Source: Candidatus Nitrosopumilus sp. SW
GTDB taxonomy: Archaea > Thermoproteota > Nitrososphaeria > Nitrososphaerales > Nitrosopumilaceae
DNA: 64,000 bases
Direction of reading: 5' to 3'
Assembly (NCBI RefSeq): GCF_006740685.1
Contig: NZ_CP035425.1
Location: forward strand, 659,687-723,686
Below the pieces are notes generated by a model. The model was not told where the DNA came from. It did not search any database and saw nothing but the letters and a program-made list of their open reading frames with translations. Numbering within the stretch: the stretch's first letter is position 1; every line of letters starts with the position of its first letter. The position numbers and the translations under genes were made by a program. Shown here piece after piece: positions 17,318-26,056 of this stretch.

Positions 17318-18543
17318 ACAATTTTTGGTTCGGGTGTAGGAATGATAAATTTACCTCCATTTTCTTGAAAATTAGAATTATTTTTTATAATCTCATCTGA
17401 AAAATTCCAGGCTAAGATCAAAGCATAATCAGGTTGATCCTCCAATAATTTTTCATCAGAATATACAGGAATATGCATTCCTGGAGTAAATGTACCTATT
17501 TTGAGAGGATTTCTCTCAGTAACATAAGATAAAATTTCAGAATCTATTTTACAATAATTCAAGAGTGTATTTCCTTTAGCTGGTGCGCTAATTGCAACAA
17601 TTTTTTTCCCATCTTTTTTAAGATCATGTAATAATTCCATCAGTATTTTGCGATGATGTTTTACTGAATTTGCAAAATTTTCAAGTCTTTTTCTTGAGTA
17701 AATTTCCTTTTTAGTTTCAAGTTCTAGGTAATTAGAAACATTATTTGTAATCTTTCTTTTATTTTTTCTACCAATAAAATATCTCAAAGTACCACCATGA
17801 ATAGATTGTTCTTCAATATCAAAAATTTCAAAGTCAAATTTTTGACAAAATTTTATCATGGGTTTTACTGAAAGATATGAAAGATGTTCATGATAGATTG
17901 TATCATATTCTAAATTTTCTAATAAATTTACTAAATATGGTGCTTCAATCACAATTAATCCATCTTCAACTAAAAGTGAATCAGCAGTTTTCATAAAATC
18001 ATCAAGATCATCAATATGAGCAAAAACATTGGTACCAGTAATAACAGAAACTTTACCATATTCATTAAGAATTTTTTTTATCAATTTTCCTGAAAAGAAA
18101 TCTATGATACTATCTATCCCTTTTTTGATTGCAATATTTGCTAATTTGGAAGATGGTTCGATTCCTAAAACTCTCATTTTTTTTGATTTGAATGCATCTA
18201 AAAGGACTCCAGCATTACTCCCTACATCTATAATTAGTGAATTTTGCTCTAATTCAAATTTTTCACAAATTTCAATGCCCATTTTTGTAAAATGATCTCT
18301 ACCGGTTTTGGTGGTAGATGAATCATAAGGATAATCCTGATTAAACATAAGCTCGGGAGGAACTACATAACCAAGTTGGCACAAACCACAGTTTTGGCAG
18401 GTATTTACTGTTAATGGAAAAAATGTTTCAGATTCTTCTAATTGTTTAAGAGTTAGAAAATTATCAGCAAGAGCAGAAAAACCTAAATCTAAAAATTTTT
18501 GAATATTACTACTTTTACACATTCGACAATTAGTTTTTTTCAT
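17314..18543 (-). CDS. zinc-finger class I methyltransferase, paralogue of the 8981 enzyme
   Basis: 409 residues, exactly the length of the C-methyltransferase at 8981-10210 and of the same architecture. It has an N-terminal zinc site (CRMC at 6-9, CQNCGLC near 48), SAM-binding LIIDVGSNAGVLL, GTNVFAHIDD, the family's YDTIYHEHLSYLS segment, and a C-terminal domain with VAISAPAKGNTLLNY and LILAWNFSDE. It likely C-methylates another nucleotide-linked keto sugar. It is transcribed leftward, 40 bases after the NeuB-like gene, so it probably serves that branch. The stop overlaps the opposing gene's stop by 4 bases. Confidence 0.85.
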   Translation of the reverse strand: MKKTNCRMCKSSNIQKFLDLGFSALADNFLTLKQLEESETFFPLTVNTCQNCGLCQLGYVVPPELMFNQDYPYDSSTTKTGRDHFTKMGIEICEKFELEQNSLIIDVGSNAGVLLDAFKSKKMRVLGIEPSSKLANIAIKKGIDSIIDFFSGKLIKKILNEYGKVSVITGTNVFAHIDDLDDFMKTADSLLVEDGLIVIEAPYLVNLLENLEYDTIYHEHLSYLSVKPMIKFCQKFDFEIFDIEEQSIHGGTLRYFIGRKNKRKITNNVSNYLELETKKEIYSRKRLENFANSVKHHRKILMELLHDLKKDGKKIVAISAPAKGNTLLNYCKIDSEILSYVTERNPLKIGTFTPGMHIPVYSDEKLLEDQPDYALILAWNFSDEIIKNNSNFQENGGKFIIPTPEPKIV

Positions 18544-18582
18544 ATCTTTACACTTTTTTTGTACTTCCTAATCTTTTTTCAT

Positions 18583-19650
18583 TCATTTCATATCATCTTC
18601 CAACAAATATTCTCCAATCTGGATTTTTCTAGGGGATTTTTTCCCAATTATGTCGAAAAAATATTGTGCAGATAAGCCTTTTTCAGGTCCTTTTACCTCA
18701 ATATTTTCTTCTGAAAAAATTTCCCCCTCATCAATATCAGACATACAGACAATACTCTTAGATACCACCTCTCTCTGAAGAACTTCTGCTCGAGTCATTT
18801 TTTTTATTGGTTTACCTTTAGCTTTTTCAGATAACCTAATCATAGTTACTAATTCTTTGAATTCATTTGGTTCTAATGAAGATGAATGATCTAATCCTTT
18901 CATTTTTTTATCAAGTGTGATATGTCTTTCTATAACTACAGCACCAATATTTGCAGCAGTTAGACTACCTATAATTCCTATTTCGTGATCACTGAAGCCT
19001 ATTGGAACATTGAATTTTTTTGCATATTCTGGAATTAAACTTACATTCAAAGATTCTATAGGAGATGGATATGTACTATTTGCATGAAGCAAAATAAATG
19101 GAATTTCTAGTTTTTTGACAAAATTAACCATTTTTTCAATTTCTTCTATTTTGGACATACCTGTAGATATGATCATGGGTTTTCGTGTTTTTGAAATATA
19201 TTTGATAAGAGGAAAATTAGTCATGTCACCAGATGCAATTTTGTATGCGGGTGTGTTAATTTGTTCTAAAAAATCTACGCTAGGAATATCCCAGGGAGTA
19301 CACAAAAATGTAATTTTTTTTTCTTTACAATAATTTACAATATCAAAATAATCTTCTTTGCTTAATTCCACTTCTTTAAGTTCAGCAAGTAAAATTTCAA
19401 ATCCCTGACTTTCAATATTTGGATTTTCTAATGCTTCTTTTCTATACAAACTTTGAAGATTTCTTTTTTGAAATTTTACTGCATTCGCTCCTGCATCAAC
19501 TGCCACATCAATTAACTTTTTTGCAAGAGTTAAATCACCATTATGATTCACACCTATTTCTGCAATAATATAACATGGATAATCAGCACCAATTATTTTA
19601 TTTTCAATATTAATTTCACTTTGATGACTCAATTTTCTCCCTATGATCAC
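18583..19650 (-). CDS. NeuB-family nonulosonic acid synthase
   Basis: About 355 residues. It condenses phosphoenolpyruvate with a six-carbon sugar to form a nine-carbon acid such as sialic, legionaminic or a related acid. Seen: YIIAEIGVNHNGDLTLAKKLI, AVKFQKR, IISTGMS, HANSTYPSP and GFSDHEIG, all typical of the NeuB TIM barrel. The C-terminal SAF (antifreeze-like) domain runs from about 290 to 355. The GTG at 19650 is used as the outer limit. TTG at 19632, preceded by AGGGAG, is at least as likely. It lies 22 bases after the aminotransferase gene. The exact sugar is not predictable. Confidence 0.88.
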   Translation of the reverse strand: MIIGRKLSHQSEINIENKIIGADYPCYIIAEIGVNHNGDLTLAKKLIDVAVDAGANAVKFQKRNLQSLYRKEALENPNIESQGFEILLAELKEVELSKEDYFDIVNYCKEKKITFLCTPWDIPSVDFLEQINTPAYKIASGDMTNFPLIKYISKTRKPMIISTGMSKIEEIEKMVNFVKKLEIPFILLHANSTYPSPIESLNVSLIPEYAKKFNVPIGFSDHEIGIIGSLTAANIGAVVIERHITLDKKMKGLDHSSSLEPNEFKELVTMIRLSEKAKGKPIKKMTRAEVLQREVVSKSIVCMSDIDEGEIFSEENIEVKGPEKGLSAQYFFDIIGKKSPRKIQIGEYLLEDDMK

Positions 19651-19672
19651 TTAATTTTTAAGAATTTTTTGT

Positions 19673-21007
19673 TTAATTATGTTTTTTGATTGAAGGTAGT
19701 TTCATTGACCAAATTGTTTTAGGCAAAGAACCATCCATATGTTTTTGATAGTCATCATTTTCAATTTTTGTGTTAATTATGTCACATACATTTTCAAAGG
19801 ATTGAAGTGTTTTTTCAACATCTTGTTCTGAATGAGAATAACAAATGTATGATGCACCTAAAATAGACATGAAAACATTTTGTTTAACCATTTCTTGTAA
19901 AATAAAAGACTTCATAGATAAAGATTCACTACCAGAATTATTAAAACATCTAAGATCCATACGTATTGGATAACCTGTCATTTTTGCATTAATATTATTT
20001 TTTTCAGAAATTTTATTCCAACCATCAAACAAAATTTTTCCAATTTTCCAGCAATGTTGAATGGTGTTTTTTTCTTTCATTTCATTGATCACTGCTTTTG
20101 TTCCAGCCATAGACAATGTTTCACTATTATTTGTAGAAGAAACCCACAAGTCATCAAAAGTTTTCATAAATTCAGACGTACCTGTGACTGCAGAAAGAGG
20201 CAATCCATTTGACATTCCTTTTCCAAAGCATACTAAATCACCTTTAATTCCAAAGTATTTCTGTGCACCAGCCAAATCAAATCTAAAACCAGTAACTATT
20301 TCATCTAAAATTAATAATGAATCATTTTGATCTGCTAGTTTTCTTACTTTTTGCAAAAAATTATTTTTAGGTTCTTCAAATTGTGTAGGTTCTAACACTA
20401 TTGCTGCAATTTTATTTGGATTATCATCAAATATCTGTTCTAATCCATCTGAATCATTATAATCAAAAATTTTGATCAAGTCTTCATTAAATTTAGGAAC
20501 ACCTCCATCTCTGCTAACCATTGCAGCTTGCCAATCATGCCAGACGCCGCCAGTTCCACAATATGCAATCATATCTTTTTGTGTAAATGCTCTTGCAGCT
20601 CTAACTGCTGCAGTAACAGCATTAGAACCTGATTTTTCAAATTTTACCATGTCAGCAAATGGAATAGTCTTACAAACTAATTCTGATAATTCAACCTCAA
20701 TTGTATGAGGTAATGAAAATAAAATTCCTTTATCTAATTGATCTTTTATTGCTTGGTTTACAATACCATAGTTATAACCCAAGGTAATTGGTCCTAAAGC
20801 CATCAAATAGTCCAGATATTCATTTCCATCAACATCTGTAAAGTGAGAACCATTTCCAGATTGTATGTATAGGGGATAAACATTCTCTATGAATGAAGTT
20901 GCAGCTCGACTAAATGTACCGGTTAAATGCGGAATCACTTTTTCAGCACGTTTCTTGTATTGAGCAGAAATATTCAGATTTATTTTTTCATCAGTCAAAA
21001 AAGACAC
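19673..21007 (-). CDS. class III aminotransferase (GSA aminomutase-like)
   Basis: A 444-residue PLP enzyme of the glutamate-1-semialdehyde aminomutase-like group. Seen: EKSGSNAVTAAVRAARAFT, LLILDEIVTGFR (PLP-contact Asp) and CFGKGMSNGLPLSAV with the Schiff-base Lys. True heme HemL is normally elsewhere in the genome. Placement between a B12-radical SAM gene and NeuB suggests it aminates a sugar or sugar-acid aldehyde/ketone for the surface glycan. A GTG at 21007 starts the frame. TTG at 20998 has an AAGGTG Shine-Dalgarno 6 bases upstream and may be the true start. Confidence 0.82.
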   Translation of the reverse strand: MSFLTDEKINLNISAQYKKRAEKVIPHLTGTFSRAATSFIENVYPLYIQSGNGSHFTDVDGNEYLDYLMALGPITLGYNYGIVNQAIKDQLDKGILFSLPHTIEVELSELVCKTIPFADMVKFEKSGSNAVTAAVRAARAFTQKDMIAYCGTGGVWHDWQAAMVSRDGGVPKFNEDLIKIFDYNDSDGLEQIFDDNPNKIAAIVLEPTQFEEPKNNFLQKVRKLADQNDSLLILDEIVTGFRFDLAGAQKYFGIKGDLVCFGKGMSNGLPLSAVTGTSEFMKTFDDLWVSSTNNSETLSMAGTKAVINEMKEKNTIQHCWKIGKILFDGWNKISEKNNINAKMTGYPIRMDLRCFNNSGSESLSMKSFILQEMVKQNVFMSILGASYICYSHSEQDVEKTLQSFENVCDIINTKIENDDYQKHMDGSLPKTIWSMKLPSIKKHN

Positions 21008-21011
21008 CTTA

Positions 21012-22658
21012 TTAATTTGAAGAAATTTTTAGGGATACTTCATCCTTTGCAATACAAACTGGACAAATTTTATTCCATTGTTCATCATGATTCCATTGTT
21101 CAAGACCGGTTTGCTCATATCTCTGATGAGCCATTTGTAACATTCTTCGAGTATCATGTTTATACATAAAGCGTTTAAGTGCAATTAATTCAGGAATTGT
21201 GAAATATTTACTAATTGTGGCAGTATACAATGTTGCATCACCACATTCTTTCATAAATTTATCTAATGCATTGAATTTCCATTCATCGATAGTAGATTTT
21301 TCTATTGAGGGATTATTTTGAGCAAATTTCAATCTCTCATCGTATTGTTGTAAAACAAAATCTTTGTTGTTAAAATAGATAGGACTTCCAACATAAGGAG
21401 TGCAAATGAAGGGATCTACTTCAATATTATTTTTAATCCAAAAAGTTACTGTTTCTAATAAATCGTTTATGTCTTCATGAGGATTTCCTATCATAAAAGT
21501 TGTAAGAGGTCGTAAGTTTATTTTTTTAATTTCATCAATTGTTTTTTGGAGATGCATTTGTGTTTGACCTTTTTGAATATCAACTTTCAAAACTTTGTTT
21601 GAAGCAGATTCAAACCCAAATGAAATATAACTACATCCAGCATCTTTCATAGTTTTTAGTAGATCAGGATTAGTTGCTACACTTGGAGCATCACCAAGAG
21701 TTCCCCATTTAACAGATTCTGCTAAACCTTCTTTAATGTACAAATCACAGAATTCTTGAGTCCATTTTCTATTGCTAGTCATATTTTCATCTAAAATACT
21801 AAGAAAATCAATGTCAAATTTTTCTTTAAGGAGTTTAACATTATCTACAGCATATTTTGGGGAAGGCCATCTTGCTGGTAGTTGGAAAGTATCGTTTGCT
21901 TTATCAGTGATTCTAACAATTTTTTCACCTTCAATTCGATCACCTTTTCCATAGATATTTTGTAAATCAATACGAGACATTCCATTATGAGAACAAAATG
22001 TGCATCCTCTCGGACAACCTCTTTCCCAAACTGCAGTAGCTCTCTTTTTAGAATTAAAAGCTTCTTTTGAATAAGGATATGATGAATATCGAAAATAAAT
22101 ATCCATTTCAAATAAATCATAATTTGGGTAAGGAACTACATCTAAATTAGGAATTAATGCTCTTGGCTCAGTAAATTTGATTTCATTTTTATCTCTTAAA
22201 CATAATCCTTTGACATTTTCAAAATCTCGAGTTCCATTTTTAATTTGATCATAAACCTCTGAAAATGTTTCTTCACCTTCACCAATGCAAATCATATCAA
22301 TATCTGGAACTAACTTTAAAATTTCATCTGGATTGTAAGTAGCCCAACCACCACCAGTAATTATGGTAGAATTAGGACAAATTTTTCGTATAAATGGAAT
22401 TAATTGTTTTAATCTACTATACATTGTTGTCAATCCTCCAATGCCAATCAGATCCCAATCAGCCAAGAGAAGTTCTTTTTTTATAAAATTAGAAGAAAGA
22501 TAATTTCCACCATTATTCATTCTTAATGCATTAAGATCTAGTATTGCTACTTGTCCACCTTTTTGTTCAACAATTGATGCAAAAATTCCAGCCCAGAAAG
22601 GAAAATCAAATGGTTTATCATCTAAACGAATTTCTGGATGAATTAGAAGAACATTCAT
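21012..22658 (-). CDS. B12-binding radical SAM protein
   Basis: 548 residues. The N-terminal domain (about 1-150) is a cobalamin-binding Rossmann domain, with LLIHPEIRLD, then IGIGGLTTMYSRL and GGGWATYNP. The radical SAM core has the cluster motif CPRGCTFC at about 215-222, followed by a long insert, FGFESAS and GNPHEDIN. A C-terminal Cys pair (CPVC) near residue 530 may bind metal. B12-radical SAM enzymes of such clusters methylate unactivated carbons or rearrange sugars. It is co-directional with the aminotransferase and NeuB genes, 4 bases before the former. Specific chemistry unknown. Confidence 0.85.
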   Translation of the reverse strand: MNVLLIHPEIRLDDKPFDFPFWAGIFASIVEQKGGQVAILDLNALRMNNGGNYLSSNFIKKELLLADWDLIGIGGLTTMYSRLKQLIPFIRKICPNSTIITGGGWATYNPDEILKLVPDIDMICIGEGEETFSEVYDQIKNGTRDFENVKGLCLRDKNEIKFTEPRALIPNLDVVPYPNYDLFEMDIYFRYSSYPYSKEAFNSKKRATAVWERGCPRGCTFCSHNGMSRIDLQNIYGKGDRIEGEKIVRITDKANDTFQLPARWPSPKYAVDNVKLLKEKFDIDFLSILDENMTSNRKWTQEFCDLYIKEGLAESVKWGTLGDAPSVATNPDLLKTMKDAGCSYISFGFESASNKVLKVDIQKGQTQMHLQKTIDEIKKINLRPLTTFMIGNPHEDINDLLETVTFWIKNNIEVDPFICTPYVGSPIYFNNKDFVLQQYDERLKFAQNNPSIEKSTIDEWKFNALDKFMKECGDATLYTATISKYFTIPELIALKRFMYKHDTRRMLQMAHQRYEQTGLEQWNHDEQWNKICPVCIAKDEVSLKISSN

Positions 22659-22718
22659 TTGAAATAAGATTAGAAGTCTTTAGTTAAATACATTTGTAGA
22701 ATTTAAAATTTTTTTATA

Positions 22719-23822
22719 TTATTGATCAAAATTTTTTAAAAAATCTGTGAATGGCATACAATGAATTTTTTCACCAAATAAAGAACCACCCTCTGTTGCG
22801 TTAATTGTTCTAATCTCAGAAGGTGCACGGGAAATGAATTCCTTAAGTGCAGAACTGTAATATTGGAAAATAGGGTCTAAGATACATGTTGAATTAAATT
22901 CAGGATTATGAACTTTAGGAAATAATTTTTTAAAAAGTTCACTTTGTTTGTCGATTTTTGGAGCTTCAAACATCTGACCATGAGACATAATTGTTTCAAT
23001 TGGATCATCTTCTTCCCACCCATGATTCATACCAATCAATGAAATTGTTGAACATCCAAGAATTTTCCAACCAACAAACCAACAAGAAGTACCAACATTA
23101 CCACCAGTTTGAATAGCAGGTAAGCCTTTGTTTTTTTTAGTTCTAACCATTAATGAGGTAATATTATTAATTGATTTTTTTCCTTCATTATAATCAAATA
23201 ATGTATGCAACCAATGAATTTTAATTCCATTTTTTCTAGCTTTAGAAACTGCATCTGGATGTGTTAATGTTGAAAATATTCCTTTAATTTTAGTACCAAA
23301 TTTTTCAATAATTGGATCATCATATAATGTAGCTTGAATTTTATAAGGTTCAATTGTAACAACGAAAAAATTAGGAAACAGATCAGGGGTTACACCAGAT
23401 TTTAAGACATTAATTAATGCACCATCTGTACAAATAATTGTTCCAGAATAATTACTTTCAATTAATTTTTGTAAATGATTGTTCTTTTTTAATGATGGAC
23501 CTTTACCGATAACAATTGCAGAATGATTTGTCATGTCATAAGATTCATCATTAGTAGGATCTAAATCACGTGCAGAAGGTTCATTCCAAATATCATTTAG
23601 ATTTAATGCAAAATTTCCAATCCATTCATCAAAGTCATTTTTATGAAAGAAATCATAGACAACTTTTTCCATGATTTGTTGCGAATCAGTTTTTGATTTT
23701 GAGCCAAAAACCCATCCAAGCCATTCATCCCAGCTTTTATTCTCAAATCCAGAATTCTTTTTTTCTTCAAGCAATTTGAGTAATGTAGATTCATTTATTG
23801 AGAATTCATTATTTTTTGACAT
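22719..23822 (-). CDS. DUF115 (Maf/MptE-like) protein
   Basis: 367 residues. The central DUF115 domain shows AIVIGKGPSLKKN (the GxGPSL motif), then CTDGALINVL and PDLFPNFFVVTIEP, then GGNVGTSCWFVGWKILG and GMNHGWEE. DUF115 occurs in Maf proteins, which put pseudaminic or legionaminic acid on flagellins, and in archaeal MptE pterin kinases. The long N-terminal part before residue 90 and the NeuB neighbourhood favour the Maf-like, protein-glycosylating role. If so, the nonulosonic-acid-like sugar may end on a protein such as archaellin or the S-layer. This is inference. Confidence 0.78.
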   Translation of the reverse strand: MSKNNEFSINESTLLKLLEEKKNSGFENKSWDEWLGWVFGSKSKTDSQQIMEKVVYDFFHKNDFDEWIGNFALNLNDIWNEPSARDLDPTNDESYDMTNHSAIVIGKGPSLKKNNHLQKLIESNYSGTIICTDGALINVLKSGVTPDLFPNFFVVTIEPYKIQATLYDDPIIEKFGTKIKGIFSTLTHPDAVSKARKNGIKIHWLHTLFDYNEGKKSINNITSLMVRTKKNKGLPAIQTGGNVGTSCWFVGWKILGCSTISLIGMNHGWEEDDPIETIMSHGQMFEAPKIDKQSELFKKLFPKVHNPEFNSTCILDPIFQYYSSALKEFISRAPSEIRTINATEGGSLFGEKIHCMPFTDFLKNFDQ

Positions 23823-23852
23823 AGAAAACCACGCATAATTAACAAAACGAAA

Positions 23853-24047
23853 TCAAAGCTCATCAAATCCTAATTCATCGTCTTTTTTAGAGGATCTGAA
23901 TACCATGAAAGAGCCTGCAGCACCTGCTTTTACAATAAAATCTTCAAATTCTTCTTCGGTAATTTCTTTATTTGATGAAGAGTCATCAGGTTGGTTTATT
24001 TTATTTTCCGAGTCATTGTTTTTTTCAATTTTAAAATTAGCTTTCAA
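23853..24047 (-). CDS. small acidic protein B, paralogue of the 24093 gene
   Basis: 64 residues with a TTG start. It begins MKANFKIEKNND, has a Ser/Asp/Glu-rich middle and ends with AGSFMVFRSSKKDDELGFDEL. The N-terminal KANF-x-I and C-terminal R-S-S-K are shared with the neighbouring 50-residue protein, so the two arose by duplication. A TATA-like ttttatatag is centred about 27 bases before the TTG, supporting the start. There is no membrane segment or Cys. Function unknown. Confidence 0.65.
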   Translation of the reverse strand: MKANFKIEKNNDSENKINQPDDSSSNKEITEEEFEDFIVKAGAAGSFMVFRSSKKDDELGFDEL

Positions 24048-24069
24048 CTAAAAATAACATGTATTATTT

Positions 24070-24080
24070 CTATATAAAAT
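24070..24080 (-). promoter_or_regulatory. TATA box for small gene B
   Basis: attttatata on the minus strand, centred about 27 bases before the TTG at 24047. The tiny gene thus seems to have its own leaderless promoter. Confidence 0.45.
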
Positions 24081-24092
24081 TATTTTACTAAA

Positions 24093-24245
24093 TTAATTGT
24101 GAAGGTTTTTTGAAGAACGGATAGACCACAAATTCCATCCTTTGGGAAGTGATTCTAATTTATCTTCATATGATGAAGTAGCGTTTTCAATTTCTAAATC
24201 TTTTTTAATTGAATCATCATCTTTAATAGAAAAATTTGCTTTCAC
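24093..24245 (-). CDS. small protein A (50 residues), GTG start
   Basis: The start is GTG, giving MKANFSIKDDDS at the N-terminus, an acidic helix-prone middle and the ending LPKGWNLWSIRSSKNLHN. It shares KANF-x-I and R-S-S-K with the next gene at 23853. A TATA-like stretch (24261-24275) lies about 25 bases before the GTG. Two linked paralogues, each with the same end motifs and own promoter, argue that this is a real gene in spite of its size. Function unknown. Confidence 0.6.
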   Translation of the reverse strand: MKANFSIKDDDSIKKDLEIENATSSYEDKLESLPKGWNLWSIRSSKNLHN

Positions 24246-24260
24246 AATAAGAAAATTGTA

Positions 24261-24275
24261 TTTTTATATTTAAAG
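24261..24275 (-). promoter_or_regulatory. TATA box for small gene A
   Basis: An extended run reading tttaaatataaaaa on the minus strand, centred about 24-26 bases before the GTG at 24245. It is one of the best TATA matches in the island. Confidence 0.5.
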
Positions 24276-24281
24276 ATTGAT

Positions 24282-25277
24282 TTAGAGTTTTCTAAATATT
24301 GCGTTTAATTTTATACCCATTCCTAATTCACAGATTTTCTTTGGATCAAATAATTCAAACATTAGTTTGGCGTTTCCAAATTCCGGATTTTGAAAATTTA
24401 GCCAGTTTGAAATCCAGTTTAATTCTGATACGTAAGATTCGCTTTCTAATGGTTCATAACCAATCATTAATCTTTTCAGTTGTTCAATTCCATAGTGCAT
24501 TGTATGATGAGGGCCTATGAAAATAGGTGAGCTGCCATGCATTATTCTAGCTGATAAACAATCACGATTATTAATTGCGAAGAAAAAAAGTCCACCTTTT
24601 TTTAGATATTTACTGAGATTGTCAATCACTTTTCGTGGCTCTAAAACATGATCAATGTAATCCCAACATGTTATAAGATCAAATTCACCTTCAAGTTTTA
24701 TCGATTCTAAATTATCATCTAATACTTTATGGCCTTTTTTTTCTGCAAGTTTTCTTAGGGGGGTATGATATTCATGCCCAACACAATCATATTTTTCACT
24801 TGCCCAATCTAGAAATGTTCCTGATTGACTTCCAAAGTCAAAAATTCTTTTAATTTCAGAATGTTTGGATAAAGATTCAAAAACTATTTCGAATTTCTTT
24901 CTATCCATTTCATTGACTTGAATGTTTTCTTTATACTCACCGTATTGATCTCCTTCACCACCTTCTTCTAAATGTCCAAGTTTGTCATTATCTAAAATTT
25001 GAAGAGTAAAAATAAGATTACAAGAATTACATAACATGTGATCAAAACCATGTTTAAGAAACAAAAACTCAAAATTTTCAGAATCACATAAAGGGCATTT
25101 TTTTCTGAAAATAGTATATTCAGATTGGGCTTTACCAGTAAATGGATCAATGTATTTATTCAGCTCTAAAACTAATTTTCGATTTGCGTCTGCAGAGCCA
25201 GGCATAGAATCCCACATTTCTTTGCAAGTAAGCTTGCTAGAAAGTGAATAAATTTCATCCAATCTGGATCGTTGCAT
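24282..25277 (-). CDS. class I SAM methyltransferase with zinc-ribbon N-terminus
   Basis: 331 residues. After about 55 residues there is a zinc-ribbon-like CPLC ... CNSC pair, then a UbiE/Coq5-like methyltransferase domain: IFDFGSQSGTFLDWA (SAM loop), GHEYHTPLRKLAEKKG, DLITCWDYIDHV, and LKKGGLFFFAINNRD. It probably methylates a sugar, or a sugar acid, of the surface glycan. It is the first gene of the leftward series that continues with small genes A and B and the DUF115 gene. Substrate unknown. Confidence 0.82.
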   Translation of the reverse strand: MQRSRLDEIYSLSSKLTCKEMWDSMPGSADANRKLVLELNKYIDPFTGKAQSEYTIFRKKCPLCDSENFEFLFLKHGFDHMLCNSCNLIFTLQILDNDKLGHLEEGGEGDQYGEYKENIQVNEMDRKKFEIVFESLSKHSEIKRIFDFGSQSGTFLDWASEKYDCVGHEYHTPLRKLAEKKGHKVLDDNLESIKLEGEFDLITCWDYIDHVLEPRKVIDNLSKYLKKGGLFFFAINNRDCLSARIMHGSSPIFIGPHHTMHYGIEQLKRLMIGYEPLESESYVSELNWISNWLNFQNPEFGNAKLMFELFDPKKICELGMGIKLNAIFRKL

Positions 25278-25333
25278 AAGGTTTAGTTCTACAAGGGTTT
25301 ATTTAATTATAAATGTAAATTTCAAAAATAGAA

Positions 25334-26011
25334 ATGGTTCAATTTGAGAAAATTCCATTAGAAAAAAGATACATAATAAAAGCACTGAAATTTGCTTTTA
25401 GACATCCTAAAACAGCATTTTTCTCGGCAATTTTAGGTATCGGTCCATATATGACACTAAATGAATATAAAATTGCAAAGACATGTTTTTCACCTAAAAA
25501 TCCAGTTGAGGAAAGAATGATATCGTATAGTGATACATGGCAACACTTACCTACACTGTATCTCCTTTGTACATTAAAAAAACCAAAAGTTGTTTTAGAA
25601 TTAGGATGTAGAACAGGAAATACAACATTGCCTTTGCTATATGCTGCAAGTCAATATGGGGGACATGTGCATAGTATAGATATTGAAACATGGCCTGAGT
25701 TAAAGTATTTTTTAGAAAATAACAAAGAATTGAAAAAGTTTTGGACCTTCATTGAATCTGACGATATCAGCCTCGAATGGAAACAAAATATTGATTTTTT
25801 GTATATAGATACTTCTCATACATATGAACACACATTAAATGAATTAGAAAAATATGAGCCGCTAGTAAATTCTGGAGGAACAATAGTTTTTCATGATATC
25901 TTTGAAGAAGATGTGAGTAAAGCAATATCTGATTATTTTAAAGACAGAAAAGATTTTAGATATATCAGATATTTTAATAATAATAGTTTGGGGATAATTC
26001 TTAAAGAATGA
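25334..26011 (+). CDS. class I SAM methyltransferase (Methyltransf_24-like)
   Basis: 225 residues. After a basic, hydrophobic N-terminal segment (about 1-60) comes VVLELGCRTGNTTLPLLYAA, the SAM-binding loop; then HSIDIETW, the metal-site-like FLYIDTSHTYEHTLNEL and GGTIVFHDIF. This is the pattern of the O-methyltransferase group related to CmcI. The ATG at 25334 has an AT-rich TATA region about 26 bases upstream. It is divergent from the methyltransferase at 24282. Confidence 0.8.
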   Translation: MVQFEKIPLEKRYIIKALKFAFRHPKTAFFSAILGIGPYMTLNEYKIAKTCFSPKNPVEERMISYSDTWQHLPTLYLLCTLKKPKVVLELGCRTGNTTLPLLYAASQYGGHVHSIDIETWPELKYFLENNKELKKFWTFIESDDISLEWKQNIDFLYIDTSHTYEHTLNELEKYEPLVNSGGTIVFHDIFEEDVSKAISDYFKDRKDFRYIRYFNNNSLGIILKE

Positions 26012-26056
26012 AATTCTTAAAAAATAATAAAATTTTATGTCTGTTTGAAGAGTAAG

